Assembly: GCA_964247055.1 (NCBI GenBank) | Contig: OZ176053.1 | Coordinates: 2,542,001 to 2,606,000 of the forward strand | DNA length: 64,000 bases | Direction: 5' to 3' | From: Paragordius varius | Taxonomy: Eukaryota > Nematomorpha | Shown here: one piece after another, positions 40,768 through 55,186 of the stretch | How the letters are laid out: the number at the start of each line of letters is the position of its first letter | Position numbering within the stretch: position 1 is the first letter of the stretch | Position numbers and translations under genes: made by a program | Notes under the pieces: generated by a model | Told to the model about the DNA's origin: nothing | Database searches by the model: none | What the model saw: the letters and a program-made list of their open reading frames with translations, nothing else

Positions 40768-43700
40768 TCACATTTTGTAATCTTGCATTTTTCGTTCCAT
40801 AATCTTGATACAGGGACCGAGTAAGCGCTCAAAAGCTTGAATATCTAATGCTACAGTGAATATTGAAAAATTGGAATTTATACTGTCTAACATACATATC
40901 TATATATAGAAAATTATGCAATATTAACCACTTTTTCTTATTCGGTGATCAATTTACTTATTATTTTATTAATTATAAACAATACTAATAAATCTTAATC
41001 ATTTGTATAGTCTTGCGAAAATAAATTTAGGGATTGGAAATTTGTAACTATTGTGTCGTTTAATATAAAAATCTATATCAGAATAATATATAATTCTAAA
41101 TGACAATTTATATTACTTCGATAAATGCTCCGATAAGGTCTAATATCTATTTTAGCCTTTCCTACGAAAAAAGGACAAATTATTATTTTGACATTTTTTA
41201 GGTATCCTAAGAGTTTTGAATCCTACTCCTAAGAATAATTAAGAAGACAAGCATAAAAAAGTAGTCCCTGGGCGCATGACCAAGAATATAGCTAGATAAC
41301 CCATTAGAAAACGTTAAATATTTTTATATAAAAAGGATATTAAGGCAAAATTATAAGCGTGTACTTGACAATTAACTTCTTGGGTTAAATACTTATCTAT
41401 ATCATACCACTAACAATTTTATAAAAAAGGACATTTATAAAATAATATAAAAATTGTTTGGTTTATACGCGGAGATTATGACAAAGCCTTATTTTTAGTG
41501 TCTCTGGAAAAAAGGTCTAACCTTTTTTAAATGACTTCCTTTAAAAATCGTGCCTTTGAGTAATTTCCGCGGATAAATTAGGGCTGAAAGGATTGAATAA
41601 TGATCCGCGCTTTAAAAAGTTGTCCGATTTCGAAAATTTGGCCCAATCTTAACAATTTCGTATTTATGTTGAGCCTTTTTATTAAAAGAAACCGATTGTT
41701 TAAGTGCATCCGACAAAAGAATAATTTTTTTTTAGAAAAATCAGTAATCATTTATTATTAACTAAAGGTATTTATTATAATCCATAAATATGCCGTCATA
41801 GAAATTTTTCAAATTTGTTTTTATCAACCAAACGTCCTATAAACAGCTAAATGCAAACATGCGGATCTGTCGCATAATTATATTATAATAATGTATACGA
41901 CTCCTGAAGACTTCAAAATACTGTATTTTTACACAAAGGTAAAGATTTTTCGAAAATCTTTGTGCCTTTTAAAATCGAATAAAGAAACGTTTGAAAATAT
42001 CGCGTTATTGAAATAAATATTATTAAGATATGTAACCTATTTTTTTAAAAAACCTTGAGTTTTATATTTAAAATGCGAAAGACGATATATAATTTTATAT
42101 ACTAATTGATATATAAGTCTATCTATGATATAAGCTCCAAAACTTTGGGCAGCTTTTCAAGACAAATCAAATTTTATCAAATAATGAAATGGTCAGCAAG
42201 TTAAATCATTTTTTGAATGGTTACTGAATCGTACTTTATTATTCCATTTAAAAAAACTGTTGAAGAGGCTCCTATTTATATTTTATTACGGTTAGTTTAA
42301 AGTTTATGAGAGGCCGAACATTTTTACAACCAATAAACAACCTCTAATGAGTTGTTTTTAATTGAATAAAAGACAAAATTTAACCTTAAAAAAGTGTCAT
42401 GAATATATTAAATAAGATATATAAAAACTAATTAGATACATTGGCCAAAAAATGGACAATGAAAAACTCATTTGAACCTAAGAATGATTAATTTATAGTG
42501 TTGGTATAGTTTTGTTGTATTTTATTAAAACAAAAATTGACAAGTTGATTGTCAAATATAGTTTTTACTTATTGAAAACTATTTTGGTTAAAACGCCACA
42601 TATTAATGTTTAAATTTATAAGCAATTATTACCTGCCAATTTTACGGGTCCATTAGCGTAAGCCGACGCTGAACGAGGTTTATGCATAAGTAGAGCCAAT
42701 TCTAAAAAAAGACAAATAATTATTAGCAAAAATACCTCCAAAATAATCGCCTTTTCTTTTAAATGCCACAAAATTTTCAACCTAAAACATAATATTAATT
42801 TAATATTATAGTACCCCATCCCGATTGATTACAATTTTAACAACTCCAGATTCAACAATGTACATTTTATCGCCAAATTCACCCTGTACAGATTAAAAAA
42901 AAACGTAATTGGTAAGGAAATATTTATATAATTTCACCGTAAAATCGAAATTTTAAACGGGAAATATTTAGGTAGTAGTGTGAATTTTAATATAGCACTC
43001 CAAAATTATAAAGACTGACAATTTTCGATATCAGCCACATTTTTAAAATGTTATGAAACGAAGTTAGTCTTTTATTTATGCGCCTTGTCCATAACTGGTT
43101 ATTCCCCATAAATTTAATTATTTTAGATGGTCTACGAACCTCAAATCCAGGGGTTTCCAACACCAACGGCTTCGCGGGCCTCATTCGAAATACATATATT
43201 CGCCTTCGTAACTATTTTATTAGATAAAAACATTGATCTTTCCTAAACAAATTTTTGGAATAAGTCTATCTGGCAATAAACAAGAAAAATTTGTTATATT
43301 TTTATTTTTTGATTTTTGCCTAACTTCTGTATATAAAACACGCATCTAAGGGCGTACTTTTTTGTATACTAGGATGTTTTAGCCACAATCGGGGTTAGGG
43401 TGAGAGACTTTAGGATATAACAAAGAATATAATTACAAACCTGATGGATTACAATTTCACCATCTTCATAATAGAAGGGAATAATAGCGTCGCAAACATG
43501 CATTCTTTCAAAATCCTAATTAAAATAATTTAATTTAATAAATTTATAAATAAAAATTAAGTCACAAAGTCCAAAAAATAATTTTTTACAGTTAAATTGG
43601 CAAAGAGGGGAACGTTCCGCAAAAAATCTTCGTATAATTTCCGTTTCTTATAGGCACTTAACAGCACTGTGCTTCTGAATGTGCATCTATCCTGAAAAGC

Positions 43701-46044
43701 AATAACCGTTAAAATATGTACTTTTTTTTGACCCTAAAATGCATATATAAATAGTCAAATAAGTTATTTTTACCTCTACTATCTAACTTTTTAATATAGA
43801 AATATTTTTTCATATTAACTTTTTGCGTAATATAAAAAGCAAACTGCAAAATAATATACTAAGGCCCAAAGTGTGCCACCCTTAACGCATAAAATATCAG
43901 CTGATCTAGGTTGATTGTAAAGTAGAGCCAATTCACCAAAGCTACCGCCATCCTCGTATATCTTGACACATTTTTTCATTCCATCGGATTCAATGTAAGC
44001 CTCGTATATTCCGCTAAAGTTAATTTAGCATAATATATATCATATATTTAAATAATGTTTTGTAACATAGGAGAAAATAGTTAAAGCTTTGAAGAAGGGA
44101 TAATAGAATACAATCCAGTAGATTTATGCGAAATCATAATTTAAAATGTTGTTCCAACGTTTTATATTGAAAATTTACCCACCACGGAGAGAAAATAGAT
44201 TCAAAAACATAAAAGAGCTTCTTAAATTTAATAAAATATTAACAACTATTTGCAAAAAGTTTAATATTTCCCAAATTAAAAAACAAGAGGCAACGTAATT
44301 TTATAATAAGATATTACCTTTCGATTATGTAAAAGTTATCACCGTCCTCCCCAATCCGTATTATATATTCACCCGCGTTTGCCTATAAAATAGATTAAAA
44401 CCTAGCTACCTTTCGTTCAGCCATAGCATCAATTACCTCCATTATTTGCTCCTATATTCCATAATATATAAAAGCTATAGATATGATGGAATATTACAAA
44501 TTATAGAATGAACTAAAAGCCGAAGTTTTTTTGGCAAAAATTTAAAATAAAATATATTCCTTTATTTTCAGAAAGCTTAAGGAAATGTTTGCAACAATAA
44601 TGGATAAAACCAAATAGACAAATCTTCCGTTACCTTTATATAAACGTCTGAATAAAATTATGGTAGCAATTTTTTACCATAATATCAACGATGATTATTT
44701 TGTATTTTCAAAATGCCATCATGGGCATTTACTGAAATTTAATACATTACTGACAAAAATTAAATATTAACCACTGGAATACAGAAGAATATTTAAAATT
44801 TTAATATAATATATTTAAACGTATTGCATAAAAAATTTTGTGTTATATAATATATAACTTTTACATTTAATATACAAGGCTAAACCTTTTAGGTTAATAT
44901 TTTTTATGAAAAAGTTATGTCTATAGAGAAACAGGTTTACAACCAGTGGAATAATAAAATTGATCATTATCTCATTTTCTTTTATTAACAGGCGGCTTAT
45001 TTTAAGGGTTTTTTTAATTAGTGACTAGGCTGTATATTTTTATGGATTTAAATCATTAGTGCCCAACATAAATGGCTTCGCAGGCCGCCTTTTCACTTCC
45101 AAAAATTCAGATGGTCGCATCATGTGACGTAATAAAGCTCCATCCCAGGATAACATTATTTAAATTCATTAGTTTTATTGACTATATTAATTTTCGTAAA
45201 TAAAGTATATTAAAATTAGAATTTTGGAAATTATAGAATTGATGAAATTTTATAATTTAGGGGGCTGCTAGAAAAAGTTGCTAGAGTCGAATGCAAGGGC
45301 CGCGTTTTGCGGACTCTGATTTAAACCAAAATATATTTCAAAACAAAAATTTTCATTCAACGCAATATTTAAAAATGATCAAAAATGTTTATTCTTTTTG
45401 TTTTATAAGTATCATATAGTAGTTGTTATGTAACAAATGTTGGAAAATTATATCTAAATATTTTGGGTATTTTTCATTACCTTATCCAAATTTTTGAAAA
45501 TAAAAACATTTTCCAAGCACCTCTTGATTCGATGTATCTGATTCGGGTTTTTATCATGCACAACCTATTAATACGATTAAATTTTTTTCTACCCTTTTCT
45601 CTTGAATGACATTTTCTGGGTCGATAGATTCGGCTGAAACTATATAGGTCATTTTTTAAAACATTTTTACCTGATGTTCTCCTCTTAATAGTTTTGGTGG
45701 GAAAATCTATAGGAAATTAGTTAACTTTAAAATTTTATAAATTTACTATATAACTCGCTCAAATCATCTTCTAGTTTACTTTCAACGTCACTACTTAGAG
45801 TTGAGGTATTCGTATCTGTCGATAATTTTGTTTGAAAAGTTTGCATACTTAACTGCTGCATCACATCTTGTGAAGGCATTTTATGTTTTAGAAATGTTGG
45901 AGGCGCTGTTTTTAAACGTTGGAAATATTGTATGCCGAAATCAGCTATATTATTTGGATTCTCTAAAATGGCTTTTTCACAAAATTCAACAAGTGTGTCA
46001 TAAAGAGTTGGGGACAATATATTGTTGCCATTACTTTTATTCAT
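40768..46044 (-). CDS. PKA-R2: cAMP-dependent protein kinase regulatory subunit, type II-like
   Basis: Thirteen exons join in phase: 45747-46044, 45671-45706, 45593-45639, 45481-45564, 44410-44451, 44318-44382, 43860-44013, 43590-43691, 43441-43515, 42833-42883, 42736-42781, 42633-42701, 40768-40850. The total is 1152 nt, 383 aa. The N-terminal docking/dimerisation domain (LVEFCEKAILENPNNIADFG) is followed by the inhibitor site KRRTSVSAES. That site has a phosphorylatable Ser as in RII, not the Ala/Gly of RI. Two cyclic-nucleotide domains follow. Their phosphate-binding cassettes read FGELALLYNQPRSAD and FGELALLMHKPRSASAY, each with the essential Glu and Arg. The C-terminus is FERLLGPCIKIMERKM. 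The protein holds the catalytic subunit inactive until cAMP binds and anchors it to AKAPs. Five introns are 27-40 bp, and the last is 1782 bp. Confidence 0.94.
43148..43200 (+). repeat. hAT-type MITE fragment in a PKA-R intron
   Basis: CAGGGGTTTCCAACACCAAC followed by GGCTTCGCGGGCCTC matches the left end of the element at 22598-22840. The opposite end was not identified, so it is probably truncated. Confidence 0.5.
45057..45325. repeat. hAT-type MITE, decayed, in a PKA-R intron
   Basis: Begins near TAGTGCCCAACATAAATGGC with TTCGCAGGCCGC, and ends near AAGGGCCGCGTTTTGCGGAC. The layout is like 22598-22840, with decayed ends. Confidence 0.5.
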
Positions 46045-47228
46045 ATCCTTTTTTTGAATTTAATATGTATATGTATAGAATATTCTAAAATAGCCATTGC
46101 ATCGGTCAAAAGCAATAGGGTAAAATTTATAGTTTTTTTTGTGATTGTCCCTAACAAGGGTTGCGCAACACAAAGGACTTGGTGGGCGGTATTTGATATA
46201 TATATATATATATATATATGGGTGCTAACAAAGATTTTACTAGAAAAATCAAAATAAATACTATTATTCACCAATTGCTAATATTAGAAAGACCTTATCG
46301 AAAAAATTGTTTAAGAAATATAATAAGATTTCATTTGGTTAATCATGAAACTGGGTCAACATTTGGTAATATTTTAAATTTTCCGCAGTTTGCATAAACT
46401 ATCTCAGAGGACTCTCTGTGGCATGTTAATAACCCCTGATTTATAAAAGGTTTATATAAAACATGTTGCAAACATTAAATATTCAAAGAGAGTATAAATT
46501 AAAAACATGGATCTAAATAACGTTATTTGTTATTTGATAAGTTAAGAACTGTTTTGAATTTTATCTAGTTTACTAAAAAAAGAACAAAATTTTTAAATTA
46601 GATCATAAACACTTGATTCATTTTTATAATAGGTTTAAGGAGATGATGTATTATTTTATACCACTTTAATTAAAATTAATCCATGCGAAAGGGTTTCTTT
46701 TGGAATTTTTATATTGTTACGAATGTTAATTCGACTAATATTGATTAAACCATTAAATTTAAAATTTAATTATAATAGACACATTATTGTACATAATATC
46801 ATTTATTTTAAATATAAATATATGAATAAAAAACGTTCACAATAATTGAGATGTAAAGGTGTGCAGAGAGATTCAATCAATCAAAAAATATGTATTGCCA
46901 ACGGTATATTCTTAATTAAAATTTAAAGTTTTCTTTTAAAGGGGCATTCGTATTCCGTATATATATATATATAGCTCTCTAATTAAAAACAATGTACGGA
47001 ATATTTGAAGACTAAAAATACATGATTTCGCTATTAATTGCATATAGGTAATCCCATCAAAATTACACAAGAAATATATGTAATATTAATTGCTGTAGAG
47101 CTGAGTTTGATAATTTGTTAGTTATAGAGTATAATTTTAACTTTTCTTTTTCTCAATCAAATTTGTTTTTTTAAAAAAATGATGTAGTATATTATCCAAA
47201 ATTTTAGAATTTGACCAGATAAAACTAA
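46045..47228. other. Intergenic stretch between PKA-R and Limpet
   Basis: Both genes run on the minus strand, so this is the 3' flank of Limpet and the promoter side of PKA-R. A (TA)n run lies near 46196-46219 and another near 46960. No exon or named element was seen. Confidence 0.5.
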
Positions 47229-50200
47229 CTAACTATTGAGTTTGGCTTGAAGTTTATTTTTTGCACATTGGGGACAAAGTATGTCAGGTCCATCATTTAT
47301 AAAACCTTTGCCTACGAGCGAAGTTTTACACGTGGAACAAACAAAACATTCATTATGCCAATCCCTGTCTTCGAATGATACAAATTTCGTACCACCAGCT
47401 CCTATAAATATTAAAGTAATCATTTAAGAAATGTAGAGCATTAATCTTTATGCATATATAATGAAACAATATTCTTACATCAAAAATGCTCTCAAAGGCG
47501 GAGAGCCATTAAATGGCGAATTCCCTTAAAAATGATGTCAATGATAATATATATTTTATAAAAGTATCATTTATCATTTGGAATAACTTGTCCTGCTTTT
47601 ATAAAAAAACATTCCATTGAAGTAAGTTTAAAATAAAGGCGTTGAACAAGAGGCCTACGTGCAGCATGCGGTCCTCCAAAAAATTGGGCAATTTAGGAAA
47701 AATTCAAATAATTTAGGCTCTCTACTTTATTTTAGTAAATTAATATTTCGTAAACAAATAAATAAATACTTTGCAAATTTCCGCAATGAACTATCAAAAT
47801 TGGAGTAAATTGCATTTAGTTTGTTTTCGGTAAACTAAAATTAAGGCCGAACCAAAATTTGAAAGCTAATTTTTTTTAAACATGACCCGTCGATTTTTTG
47901 AGTCAAAAATACGGCATGCGAATTCAATTATATTAGGGCACCCCTAGTTTTTAGCACTTACTTAAATGTTTTGACTAACTAAAAGCTGTCCTTGAGTTGT
48001 AAAATAAATTTTGCAATATTTAACCAGTTATGGGTTTCCCACAAGAGAAACAACGCTTGGCAAAAAGCTCGGCATAACAATTGGTACAGTATGGTTTATC
48101 ATCTTTACAAGCAAATTTTTGACCAGCCAAGGGTAAAGAACATCGTGTACAAAGAAAGCATTCTTTGTGATAAGGTTGATTTTTGTAAGTTACTCCATTA
48201 ACGGATATGACCTAAATATGAAAAAATATAATATACATTGCCACTTCCCCGCGGTGTTGACTGGGGCATGAAAAGGCCTTGACAGCAAAGACCGGTTTCT
48301 AATGTTCTTTAAAATCCTTAGTTGTACACAAGGGATGTTTACGTAAGAAAAATCGCGTCAAACTACCATGAAGTATATATGTTATGAATATAAATTATTA
48401 TGTGGTACGAAAAATTGTAAATCGGAGTCCTACATTTTGTGATGATACAATTGGGTAGAATTTAAAGCCAAGTAAGGTATCATTTATAAAGTAATGTTAA
48501 AGTTTTTTGTATATAGCTAAAGTTGTGAATATAGGGATGTGAAACTCTTACCTTAATATCACCAGTCTATACAACCCTTATTGTGTAATAAAAAATCATG
48601 GATTGGTTAACTTTCAATGTTACGAACCCTTTGTAGAAAAACCACTACTATTTTTAAGTACTTTTACATTAATCTAAACTAATACAATATAGAAAGAAAA
48701 TTAAAGTGCAAATTTTCTCAAACTAAAATAGAATATAATTAAAAATATAACCAACTTTGTGGCATTTAGTACATCGGGTCGCAAATTTATCCTCGTAACA
48801 TTGGAGACAATAAATTTTATTTTCTTTGGGTATGAAACTTTTTGTCCCGATAGCCATTTTACAATTACAGCAACAAAAACATTTTTCATGCCATTGTTGG
48901 CCTTTATACTCCATTTTCTTGGTACCTAGGATATGTAATATTAATAACTAATCAAAAAAGCAATAATTGTTAAATAGAAATTTATAATTTTTTTCCTTTA
49001 AAAATTGGAATTGTAATTATGAAATCGTATTCCGGTATATATAACGATAATATTATAAATTTTAAATTAATTATTTCATAATATATATAACGATAATATT
49101 ATAAATTTTAAATTAATTATTTCATAATACTCAATTTATCTTAACGAAAATATCAATTGCAACAAAATGGACCATTTCATTTGAGACCTAAGTAAATAAT
49201 TTAATTAATAGATATATGAGAAAGGGATGATGAAAGAGGAAATAAAAAAAAGAAATTACCTTTAGTCATAAAAATAATTATAAATAATTTTTGATTTGTA
49301 AATAAATGAAGATTAAGTTTTATGGGTATTTAAAATATTTCGTTTTTTGTGCGTCAAAAAGTGATAAAACTTTTGTATTGAGTTCAGTAAAAATATATAT
49401 TGCATAATTAAGTTAAAATATTACTATTTAACGGACTCACATAACAGAAAATTCTTTTTGGCTAAAAATAACCGTGATCCCTTCATTCACGGTTATAAAC
49501 CATAAATAACAATAATCATATTTATTAATTTGATAGTTTAAGATTATTGTAGTTTAACGTCATGATTTTGGTTTATCATGAGCATATGAAAGTAGAATTT
49601 AGCTATCTTAACCAACCCTATTGTATACCTGAATATATTTATCCAATTTTTTAATTAAACTCTCAAAATATTAATGAATCATTAATTATTATATTTATTG
49701 TTATAAGTTCTCATTTAATACGATTAAATTTTATCAGTTGTGGCAAAAAATACTATTTAATCAAAAGTTTTAAAAAAAAATCTTAATACTTGGATAACCT
49801 AACAAAAGCTAAGTTCTTTTTGTTACTTAAATAAACCATTTACAATTCAAATTGCCCCTTGAACAATTCAAATTCACTCTAAAAATTAAATTATGTGTTA
49901 TCGGGCTAATATAACTCATCATTAATATAAAATATATTCTTATGGCATAGTTTATTATTTTTTCAGTATTACATTAATTTTAAACAAAATTTCATTTTCT
50001 AATAGAAAAAACATTTATTTTAGGGGTAATTGTTTAAGGGTGAATTTGAATTGTTCAAGGGTAAATTTGAACTGTAAATGGTATATATTTAAAAAAATTA
50101 TAATGGTATTTGGATTTACCAGGTTTAAAGACTTCCCCACACCCATCACAATGTGAAGCAAAATGCGTATCATAGCAGGTAGTACAATAAATTTTTTCGT

Positions 50201-51408
50201 CTCGAGACGCAAAAGTTTTGTCCACAAGCGAAGTTTTACACAGGGCACAAACGAAACATTTCTCATGCCAATGTTTATCCTTGTATGATATGTCCTAAAC
50301 AAACGTATAAATCAATTAATAATTTTATTAAATCGATTTAATATCACATTATGGTTTTTGTTACATATAGCTAGCCATAAGATAATCGTTTTTTCAATAC
50401 ACATAAGGTTAAATAATTTTAAATTAAAAAACAGATAAACCAAAAATATTTAACTTGAAAACTGGATATTTAATTAAAAGGATCGTGCGAAAAAAATTAA
50501 TTTAATAACAAAAATATAATGATTTAAAAGATTTGTAAAACTGTACATATATATGAGAGTAAATATCAAAAGTTAAACTATAAATCATCAAGAGATTAAC
50601 TTTAATACTCGTAAAAGGAAAAAAAAACTAAATTTAATGGAATTTTTTTTCGCTAGAAATCATTTTTAATTTAAACAATTGAAATGCAACCAAATTTTTG
50701 TGTGGGTTATTTAAAATTTAAATTGTTTAAAAAGGGAAGGAATAAAATTGAATTGATTTTATAAGGATTATAACCTTGGAATCTATACCGATAGGTAATT
50801 TACATTCCTTGCAATAATTTGCAAACAAATCCTTGTAACATTTGAGGCAATATTGGTGATTGTCCTTAACTATGTACCGGCGTCCAGTCAGGGATTGATT
50901 ACAATTTTTACATGTAAAGTGCCCGTTGTGCCATTCTTTGTTCATGGCTTTGGTGAATTCATTTGAAAATATGAGCTAAATGACAAAAATAATAATTAAA
51001 ATAGTTTATTTTTGCTAATTATCCTTAAAAATAAGATAATTTAATAAAAATTTGCTTTTATTTTATAGAATTCTTACAAGTATAGTTAAATATCGTAAAA
51101 TTTGAGTAGTATTACATGAAATCTCCAATGTCTAAAATCTAAATAACCCAATTACAGACACTGATAATTACAACAAAATCGCAGAAAACTGATATATCTT
51201 TCTTACAGTAAATATATTGATCATACATTATTAGACATTTTCACATATATGTATGTACATCAAGAGTAGTATCCCCATGCCATTTTAATTGCCCTGAATA
51301 GAAGCTGTTTTACGCGGTTCATTACATATTTTTAATTTATATGATCAGACATATTATGTACAATAATGATAAATTTTTTAAAGACACAATTTATCATTCA
51401 TATATTTA

Positions 51409-51460
<52 letters not shown>

Positions 51461-52988
51461 CGTCGAAATCGCTATTTTCTCATATATATATATATATATG
51501 TTAGAAAAAAATGAACATTCAAAAAAGCAGCCTTTTGCACAGTTAAAAAGAATAAATAAAAATAATTGGATAACAAACAATGTATTAAACAATAATTTGC
51601 ATTTAGTAAAAAATATGTAAATTAGCCAATTTGGTTTCTAACTTAACGAAAAACATATTTATCATATTTTTTTCCCTTATAATATAATAAAAGGAAAAAA
51701 TGACTTTATTTTGTTTTGCTTAATAAAAATCTAATTATGATAACCATTTATGTTAGTACGAAAATCCTTTATCAAGATGTTATGTTAGCGTACAACATTT
51801 AATTTTTGACCGAAGTTTAAGATATTGGCTAAAAAATCAAATTTAAGGTTTTATAGTAATGCGCTTTTAAAGGGTTATAATTACAAAAATGGCAATGATT
51901 AATGGTCTCTTAGGTAAAAAATGAAGTACTGTTCTGCAAACCAGGGAACTACAAATGGATATTAATTTATAAAATCTGTAATACTTGACAAAAATAAGCA
52001 TTAGAGCAAGAAAATAAAAATCAACTTATTTAAGCAATATGTGGGAGAGTTATTAAATGTAAATTTATGCGACTCAAAAATATATCGAATAAAAAAGGGG
52101 AGTGGGGTGTATGTTTTAGAGACCACCGGTTAGAATCAAATTATTTACAGTATTTGCTAAAAAATGCCTTATATATTTTTATATCACACTTATATAGCCG
52201 CATAAAGTTTAATACGATAGACTTTTGATGTATTGTAATTGTTTGTGCCAGGATAACCTTAAATTGTAAAAGTGTAGAAAAAATATTTAAGGCATTCTTT
52301 TGCACGTAATACTGTAAATAAATAATCGTCTGATATTAAAATAATTACATGGGAAAAATTTTTTTTGGTTTAGTTAGGTTAAATATACAATACATACTTA
52401 ATTATTTGTACTAGGGTCAATATGTGAATAAGGAATAATAGGCAACATGCCATAAGAATTAAGCATTTTATGGTAATGACATTTAATTAACATATTTTTA
52501 TATTGCAAAGGTGACTTTTTGAGGGGGTTGTATAATTTCATTGAGAATTTTTTTCATAATAAATTTGGGATAAATTATTAATATTATTATTAAAATATAA
52601 GGTGTATGGTAACATGAACTTTAGTTAAACAAAACAAAATATATGTTCGAGAAGTATAATTAAAGTTAATTAAACCACTTCTGCTTAAGGCGCTGGTATA
52701 GATAAAGATTCATATATGTTCCATTTTTAGCAAAACTTAAACACATTTTTTCGCTGATAATAACGGATCGTTTTAAGAAAAATCTATATTTTTATATGTA
52801 TAGGTGAAAGAAAATGAAAAAAAAAGGTTCTAAAAAATATTTTTTAAATGATAAATGATAGTTTTACAGAATGCAATTATTTTATTGTAAAACTCATATC
52901 ACATTTACTAAAGTAAAAAATGGGTTTCACCAAGAATGATAATAAAACTCTGATGGGGTTTGATATCTGAAAAATATGTCACTATATA

Positions 52989-53049
<61 letters not shown>

Positions 53050-53202
53050 ATAAATGACGCATTACACATATTACTTGGAGACACCATTTTTAGTTCATAA
53101 TTCTTAGGATTGGTGGAAAAATATCACATTTTGACAATTATTATCATTGTATATGATAAAAATAAATATTATAAAAATGTTTTATAGAGATATGTATCTT
53201 CA

Positions 53203-53239
<37 letters not shown>

Positions 53240-55153
53240 TATAATGTAATGAATGATTTTTAATAAAGAAAAAAATAGGCCTACCCCCACACACACACAA
53301 CTAACGCTCAACAAAGCGAAGCCTTTGAAACAGAAGAGTATAGAGTTAGCTAGCTATATTACCATCATTTCCTGAAAACATTTTCAAGTGTTTGTTGGTT
53401 TGTTCGTAGACACAATATAATTAATCAATAATGTATGGTAACAATTTTATTTTTAATTATTTTCGACATTAATACATGAATAATATATTTAGTTATGGAT
53501 AGGCAGTTTATGTTTAATTTTAAGTTTAATTAATATAACCCAAAATCGCTTTATGCCAAATTCAAAAAGTCAAAAAATTATGAAATAATACAAAATATAA
53601 AACCAAAACAAATTAAATTATCTTAGAGGATAGAAAGGTCACCTGCCACGTATTTTACAAATAAATGATTTATATGCGAAAAAAATAAAAAAAATGTTTA
53701 ATAATTTTAATAAAAAAGATTAATTGTCTATTATGAGAAAAAAACTATTTTGGAAAGAAAGAGTCAGCTATTAAGCATTACATCAGGGGTGATCACCACG
53801 CTCAGATCGGTAAACAAAACTGCCCTAAAAAATGATAAAACAATAAAAAAAATTGGATTTCAATGAAAAATGCAAGATTATTTAGAAAAATATCATCCAA
53901 AATTGAGCTTAAAATAAATAAGTAAAACCGCGAAATATGTGTGTTACACACCCCTTGATAATCCACTCTAATTGTATTTTTGAATAAATTGATCTCCTAT
54001 ATTCTTCATTAGTTTATTAATATCAGCGCCAAACATATAGCTCCTTAATATAAGTAGACATTTCTCCAATTTATAATCGTTTAAATTTGGGTGTTTCCTA
54101 TCACAATCTTACAAATAACCAAAAAACTGAATTTTTATTTTTTAAAAAGTATTTGTGGAATAATAATAAATACTATATCTTTTTTGGAAAAAAAACTTTA
54201 TTTTTTAAAAATTTAAAAGAAATCATGATGCGAATAGGGCGGTGTATTATATATTTTCATTCAGGCTTACCTTGAAATTTTGCTAGGTTAAGAAATGTTA
54301 TATTCTTAAGAGGCATCATTATTGAAATATGTAAAAAAAGTATATTGCACATCTTAAAGTGTTTTCTAGCGTTTTAACCATGATCCAAAAAACCATAAAA
54401 TACGTTCAACAAACCTTTGTCAAAAAAATTTTTAAGAAAGTATGATTTTTTATCATTAAATAAAATTCCTATCGATCCCGGCTAGTTTATTCTAAGAAAA
54501 ACTTATTTTGGGGATGCTGATAGAATTTTAGACTTTCAGATTTCACATAAAATAATGATTTTCTTTTTAAATATAGTTTATGATACATTTTGGTTATTTT
54601 TAAAATGAAAGCAATATAATTTTTACCAAAGTAATTTTATTAAGCATATGCTTTCAATTTTTCAATATGTAGAAACTGCTACAAAAGTAGTCATTCTTAA
54701 ATCACTAGTTATGCCCGAAATCAAAAGCACTGTAAGATTCCTGGTGCATTTTCTCTTAGAAATATTTATTTCATCAAAAATATTATTTTGTATGCTGTTT
54801 TTTTTTCATGTAAAATATTGTAATATATATGAGCCATTAAAAATTTTTCAAAAATTGGGTTATCACATCATGCAAACTCTACCTGAATTTTTAAGCGGTA
54901 AATTATTTTGAATTATGCAATGGATAATATATCGAGAAATCTTTTATGTTTAAAATATGTATATTTTTCATTTTAGGTAATTTTTTTAATAATAGCAAAA
55001 GATCTTAGTTGTATCAAATAATATTTTGTTTATTTAAATTAACCTTAATTTAAATTTTTTGGCCAATACGAAACACTTGATTTAATTTTAAACGCGATTA
55101 TTTTAATATTTGATATGGTTAGTCTCTTAAGCTACCAAATAATTTTCAGTTTC

Positions 55154-55186
<33 letters not shown>

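Noticed and set aside
45801-46257. Plus-strand ORFs of 95 and 67 aa
   Set aside because: Antisense to the first exon and upstream flank of PKA-R, partly (TA)n translation.
51366-51620. ORFs rich in Ile-Tyr on both strands
   Set aside because: They are translations of (TA)n microsatellites.
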